Origin: Balanoglossus misakiensis | Lineage: Eukaryota > Hemichordata | Assembly: GCA_040954595.2 (NCBI GenBank) | Contig: CM082585.2 | Location: 4,402,001 to 4,466,000 of the forward strand | Reading direction: 5' to 3' | Length of the DNA: 64,000 nucleotides | Shown: in pieces, positions 58,901 through 64,000 of the stretch | Layout: each line of letters begins with the position of its first letter | Numbering within the stretch: the stretch's first letter is position 1 | Translations under genes and position numbers: made by a program | The notes under the pieces: model-generated | What the model saw: the letters and a program-made list of their open reading frames with translations, nothing else | What the model was told of the DNA's origin: nothing | Databases searched by the model: none

Positions 58901-59787
58901 AAATTTTGTAAAATATGTAACTCAAAGTTGCATTTTTATGAACTCAAAAGCAAATTATCTCAATGTTTGGAAGGACCAATTTTACTCAAAGTTAGAAGAT
59001 TTGGCGTCATCTTCGTCATGACATCATTTATAACACTTCTAGTATATAGAAGATGCAGCGCGAAAGTATCAGTTTTGCGAAATGGTTTAAACGATTATTC
59101 TCCTTTATGTATTTACTTTGTTAAATATTAACATCAGTGGGTTTGGGGTGGAAAGCACTCTGCCCTGGTACACTAGACAAACCAGCAAAAAACGAAATGT
59201 GACGGAGAATGAAGGGGGTGGGTGTGTCATTGTCATTGGGTGAGAAAATTTTGTAAACTAAAGGGCGCGAAACTGCAATTTTGTGGACTCAAAAGTAAAA
59301 GTTCGGTGGCAAAAATATGTGACCCCCCCCTAAACGTTTAAAAAAAACATATGACCCCCCCCCCCTTTTGGACTTCAAAATTTAAGTGACCCCCCCCCCC
59401 CTCTGGATTTTGCCGCCCCCCCCCCCCGGCCGTAAAAACTGAACGGTCCCTTACCTTGCAGAAACAAATTTTCCTCACTGTCGTTTATTGTGGCTAGAAT
59501 ACCACCTTTGCCTGTGCACACAGTCCTGGCTTCTTTATACGTGTACACTTGGGATTGGTAGGCATAGTAACAACCTTCCTTAAAGTTCTCCCATTGTGGG
59601 TCACATGCTTGAAGAAAAAGAACACAAAGTCATCATTTTTAATTCAACAAAAATGTGGCGAGAGTGAGCAAAATGAATGGAAACTTCACAGCTTTCTTGG
59701 CAACAACACGAAAGTACTAGAAATACCTTTAATCGTTTGATTGATAAAAACGACGAGTATGATTATCACAGGTAGTTTCATTGCCAT
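55980..59787 (-). CDS. Secreted C-type lectin-discoidin (F5/8C) protein (gene 3, seven exons)
   Basis: Exons 59,727-59,787; 59,455-59,607; 58,022-58,107; 57,337-57,502; 56,809-57,035; 56,378-56,476; 55,980-56,123 join in phase to 936 nt (311 aa). Residues 1-20 are a signal peptide (MAMKLPVIIILVVF). Residues 21-155 are a C-type lectin: CDPQWENFKEGCYYAY, LWIGLNDIDNEGDWRW, SYKNW, then ITDC and LICEK. It has WIGL but no EPN/QPD or WND, so calcium-dependent sugar binding is doubtful. Residues 156-311 are an F5/8 type C domain: ITASSNHQA, GQWLQINLGS, EWVTTFVLAYDD, VRFYPQTWQNMMAMRVEVYVCE, stop. No transmembrane segment is seen, so it is probably secreted. A second in-frame ATG lies at 59,781. The donor after exon 2 sits at the end of an inserted MITE. 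Confidence 0.9.
57622..57681. repeat. (GTTT)n microsatellite, gene 3 intron 3
   Basis: About 14 uninterrupted GTTT units between exons 3 and 4 of the lectin-discoidin gene. Confidence 0.95.
58522..59450. mobile_element. 929-bp MITE, Harbinger-like, TTA target duplication, in gene 3 intron 2
   Basis: Terminal inverted repeats start GGGACCGTTCAGTTTTTACG at 58,522 and appear as the reverse complement ending at 59,450. Both sides carry TTA (58,519-58,521 and 59,451-59,453). A three-base TWA duplication is typical of PIF/Harbinger elements. Long C/G homopolymer runs follow both ends, and no transposase frame is visible. The right end abuts the splice donor of gene 3 exon 2. Confidence 0.75.
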
Positions 59788-62700
59788 CAAATATACACCA
59801 TCTGAATATGTAGCCAGAGGAACAGTTTGTCTTAAACAAAGAAAGGATAATGCTAGAGATGTCACCAACAATAAGTGTACTCAAATTTGTCTGTGTTTTG
59901 GAGCTTGATCGTAGCGAAACAAGTATCTCCCACGCCTGTTCACATTTGAGAACATTTAATTTCAAATAGCCAACAGTTACAGCAATACCCTTTTAGTATC
60001 CTGCCTTATACAATTTAAAACCATATTAAGTTACATCATCATTGTGTTAACACTTATTAAGCATTCTTGAAGTCATAGCGACTTAAACGCTGAGTGTGAA
60101 ATACGTTATTTGACATACGACATCGGAACTGTGCACTATACCATCCTCAAGACCATCTATCATATGTATACGAAAAATATGATTTAATTCCACTTGGTCA
60201 ATATTTGCTGTCTTTCTTTTTATCATTTGGGAATGCTGCTCTCTGCATGCGTGTAATGATATACTCACCTTACCTGAAGGCAAACGATTTGTTGTATTCA
60301 CATGAGTCCTAGGGGTGAAATGCAAGACTAATTAAACTCAAAACAGTCACTAATCCTTATCCTGTACAGCCCCTCTGGTTATATAAAGAAAGACATTTGA
60401 TATGCTTCATTCAATACCCACAGCCCTACCATCAATAGGTAGAATTGTATTCAAGAGAAACATAATCTGCTCTTTTTCAAATACATTTCCTATGCCTATC
60501 GGTATTATTTTCTGCCGAGTCAAATAACAATGGACAATGTTTTACCAACTTTCAAATGGTAACTGACATGAACAAGATTCGAACTACCCGGTACTTACTA
60601 ATAAGATTTTGAAAATAGTTTACATCTCACTTTTCCACTTGATTATTTTTGTATTTACAAATGGAAGTCTAATATTTGTACCGAAAAACAAGTTTTTTGC
60701 ATGAGACAGCTTCCATATCCCCGAGGGTAAACTTTCTTTTCAACTTAAAAATTCAAATTCCAGACACCCGGGCCCTCGTTCATCTTTCAAACGCTATCCA
60801 AAGTACTTCAAAATGTTTATAGAAAAATAACAGGCAAGAAAAATAGTTATGCTACTTACAACACCTATCGTCAGTTCCCAAGAATGAACGACCGCTCACT
60901 AATCCGGATGCGTCCGATCACTCTTGCTTCTAGTAGTATCAATCCGCGATACAAAGTTAAAATTTGACAGTTAACCATGTGGCTGGCATTAAGGCGCGGA
61001 TTTCATTTGGAACGAAACACTTCATGTTGTATCGTCTGTACACGAGGCAAATGAAGACGCTTGAAAAGTCTTTGATCCTGTTTGCAAATTGGCAAAATGA
61101 AAGGAACTACTTTTTTTGAAAATGATTGATTTTCGCCAAATATAAAGATGCCGGTTTTAATTTTGAGATTAAAGCAATAATTTAATTATATGCGATAACG
61201 TACACTTGTACCAACTTAATCACATAATCAGAACCACTCAACATACCATGAGGCCATTACACGGGCTGTAGGATAAATTTTAAATAATCATGTTCATTTT
61301 CATTTGCTTTACAGGTGCTCATGTACACTTGACTTCTTTTGTTTCCGAAGTGGACGGATGTCTGTAATCGGGATTTGAAGACTTCAATTTGATTGGCTGA
61401 ATGTTGTAAACAAGGTATGAATATATAATGACGAACTACTTTATTCTGCGTAAGTAAGACGCGCATGTCATTACCTGTTTGTGCGTCCTACATGTAAATC
61501 CATATATGCTGTGTTTGGTTTAACCTGAATCTGCTGTAAAATTGTAAGTATCTATAACAAATGGCTTCCCTCTTTCGTATTTACTTTCTATGTCAAGCGT
61601 CGTGTTCCAGAATAGCCATTCTATTTAGTATGTAAATGTCCCTAGACTCGGTAAGCTACAACTTGTTAGAGTTTTATATAGTTGACGAAGATTTTAGGAG
61701 CTAGTTTGTTAACATTGCCAGTTCGCATTCTGTCGGGAGATTCATTGACAGTTAGTACGTGCTATGTGCGCAAGAGACAGCGCAATGGAATTGCTCAAAG
61801 GGGTCAGGATTTCTGTTTATTTTCAGCGGCTGTGAGGTGTTTATTTCGATGTACTGGTATGTTTATGTTGGCAATTTGCTGCTGTTCATATCCCTTATTT
61901 ATCTCTATAGCATCATATCATTATCAGGGATTATATTACCATGGCCTGTGTGTCGCATTTTAATTGGTCGAGATGAATGACGTCACTGACTGCAAATACT
62001 GCAGTAATGGTTTGTTTACATGCCCGTAAATCTGAATAGTAATATTAGCAAACAGTTCAGTGAATACAACATTTTGCGTAACTCAAGTTCCGGGGCTCCT
62101 AGTGGGACATTTTCGTAAATTTTGACGGTTTTCGTGAGTTCGTTGGTAATATTATGGAAATAACCGACTCCGCCCTGGCCATTAACGTGTGTTTATGGGC
62201 GTGGGCTCGAGGAACGCCCAAATTCATGGGCTCCGAAGCCTCGCTCATGAATTTTTGGCTTTCCCCTCGCCCTTGCCCAGAAACAAACGTTAATGGTCAG
62301 AGCGTCGTCCATTATTGCTAAATTAAGTTTCCTGGTGGCCAATGGCACAAAGCTTTTGTTGAACCTCAGCTTAGAACACTTGAGGCAATGATATCTACGA
62401 CCTGAGGGTAACATAATGTTTCAAAGCCTGAATACAATGGATGGTTTACATCAGCAGTGTTCGCACAAGCTTTTCTCAGTGTTGCATTATCCGCAAGCTC
62501 TAAGAGAACCGGTGTGGGTCTCCCAATAGTCTAAGATGCTGTGTGAGAAATTTTCAACAGCTTGTTGGGGTTAACGGTGGATGGCAAAATGGCATAATTG
62601 GCATATCTGAGTGTTCTACAGTATGTACGGTGGCACTCTTTTTTTCACGTGTGCCACCCACTGCATTTATTACAGCCATGAGTGGATCGGCCATTGTGTC

Positions 62701-64000
62701 TTATGTTTCTCAGTCAACATTCATGCCCCTCCGACGAACTATAAAAAACATGACACAATAAGATTATGTTTCAAAACCCTCCTCTCGTGAGAAGGGAACC
62801 CCCTCTCACACCCCTCCATGCACTTTTCACTCCATTTATTCTCTGTAATGACACAATGACACAAACCCTGTTTCGTTCATGTGTACATACTGATCTTAGG
62901 GAGCATGCAGTTAATACAGCCAGGAGGGGTCGGAAGTACCGTATTGCATCGTTTCTCACTTAAAATTATTGCCCCTTCAAAAAGAAAATGACGAACCCTT
63001 GAACGTGCCATAGTGAGATTACATTTCAAAACCTTCCTATCGTGGAAGAGGAAAACCTCTCCCACACCAATCTACTCTAGCTGTTCTCATCCCCTTCATT
63101 TCCTATAATGAGTGCTAGCATGAAATGAACCCTATCTTCTTAAATATAAATGTAATATAGAGATGGGAAGAGGGGGGGGGGCTGAGAAAAAGATATTTTT
63201 AGCGAGAGATAAGGGGAGAGAAAAAGAGAGACAGAGACATATGTGTTCCTGTGACAGAGAGAGCATAATACTTTATTTCATTAGTTTTATATAGAATGCA
63301 CTGGAATGACAAGTAAAGACTTCTTCCTTCCCCTTTGTGTCGACGTTTGATCTAGGAAAAAATTGACAACAATCTGTCAAAAATTCATCATGTATCCATT
63401 CAAGTTGTCTCATCAACGGCCGAAGAGTTTCTGTTGAAATAAAAAAATGTGACACTTGTTACCATTGATGTTTCTTGGTTGAGAAAACAGGTGCATATCG
63501 TACGTCCTCTATACTAGACTATAGTGTCATGTCTCCCAAATGTGGTAAAAAAGAGGCCTTCACGAGTCTGGTTGGGGTGTCGGTTGATGTGAAGAGACGC
63601 CGTGTGTATAGATTTCAATGTCATTGATTTTATTTAACCGAATATGAACTGAATGTCCTCGCGTGATACGGGACGGATCATTCTGGGACGTCAAACACCA
63701 GATACCATTGAAACTAACAACCTTTACAGTGGTCACAAATGGCCTTACTCGGTGATAATTCACCATTGAGATTTTCTTTGCATTCACGTTGCAACTTCGC
63801 TCTTTAGAATTGGTCTTCTCTACGAATAATGCCTTTCATCATGGCAACAATATGCTTTCAGCCGTCCTTCGTGTCCGACCATGGGTCGTACATATATATG
63901 CTGTATAGTATACTAAGAGGTTATAGTCATTCACAAGCACGTGCGTATACCGTCCTTTGAAGCGTACAGTAAAGTATATACAAAGAAGACCATTTCCAAT
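59788..64000. other. Upstream flank of gene 3
   Basis: Contains the presumed promoter of gene 3 and R1 copy 3. The remainder (62,400-64,000) shows no exon, RNA gene or repeat that I can name. An untranslated first exon of gene 3 could lie here and would not be visible. Confidence 0.5.
61928..62330 (+). repeat. Dispersed repeat family R1, copy 3
   Basis: Same landmarks as copies 1 and 2 in plus orientation. Its right part is itself palindromic: GCCATTAACGTGTGTTTATGG on one side and AAACAAACGTTAATGGTC on the other, around CATGGGCTCCGAAGCC. This suggests that R1 ends in a hairpin. Confidence 0.8.

Overview
The window is eukaryotic: interrupted genes with GT-AG introns, large metazoan extracellular multidomain proteins, many microsatellites and small DNA transposons. 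The domain repertoire (EGF, LDLa, F-type lectin, C-type lectin, CUB, discoidin, and an LRR-linked rhodopsin-class 7TM of the GRL101/relaxin-receptor type) points to an invertebrate bilaterian, most likely a marine one such as a hemichordate, echinoderm or cephalochordate. The species cannot be named from sequence alone. All convincing protein-coding exons are on the minus strand.

Layout from right to left, in the direction of transcription. (1) 59,787-55,980 is a compact seven-exon gene for a secreted 311-aa lectin: signal peptide, C-type lectin domain, discoidin (F5/8C) domain. (2) 50,141-21,660 reads as one 39-exon gene. Its exons join in phase to a 7,074-nt frame (2,357 aa): signal peptide, 2 EGF-like units, 4 LDLa, F-type lectin (fucolectin) domain, Cys-rich/EGF units, C-type lectin domain, two Cys-rich units, CUB, an unnamed beta-type ectodomain, 2 CUB, C-type lectin domain, a degenerate lectin-like domain, 7 LDLa, LRR block, 7TM receptor, and a cytoplasmic tail resembling the central part of a protein kinase with a dead catalytic loop (HNN for HRD). 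(3) 16,143-1 is a tandem paralogue of (2). Its first 16 exons are present in the same order and phase, and the left window edge cuts it inside the first CUB domain.

The duplication also includes several kb upstream of each start. There a short palindromic AT block and a small plus-strand signal-anchor-like exon are conserved. Many introns of the left copy have gained transposons absent from the right copy: a MITE with a 9-bp target duplication, a tandem-repeat element, an inverted-repeat element, a foldback, and Penelope- and LINE-like remnants. The lectin gene (1) carries a 929-bp TTA-flanked MITE whose end lies inside a splice donor.

Functional reading (inference): the locus encodes cell-surface and secreted carbohydrate-recognition proteins. 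The two large receptors would bind glycan or lipoprotein-like ligands with a very long modular ectodomain and signal through an LGR-like 7TM with an added pseudokinase-like tail. No RNA genes, CRISPR arrays or complete autonomous transposons were found. Exon borders were set by eye from splice consensus, reading-frame continuity, paralogue comparison and domain match; no transcript evidence was available.
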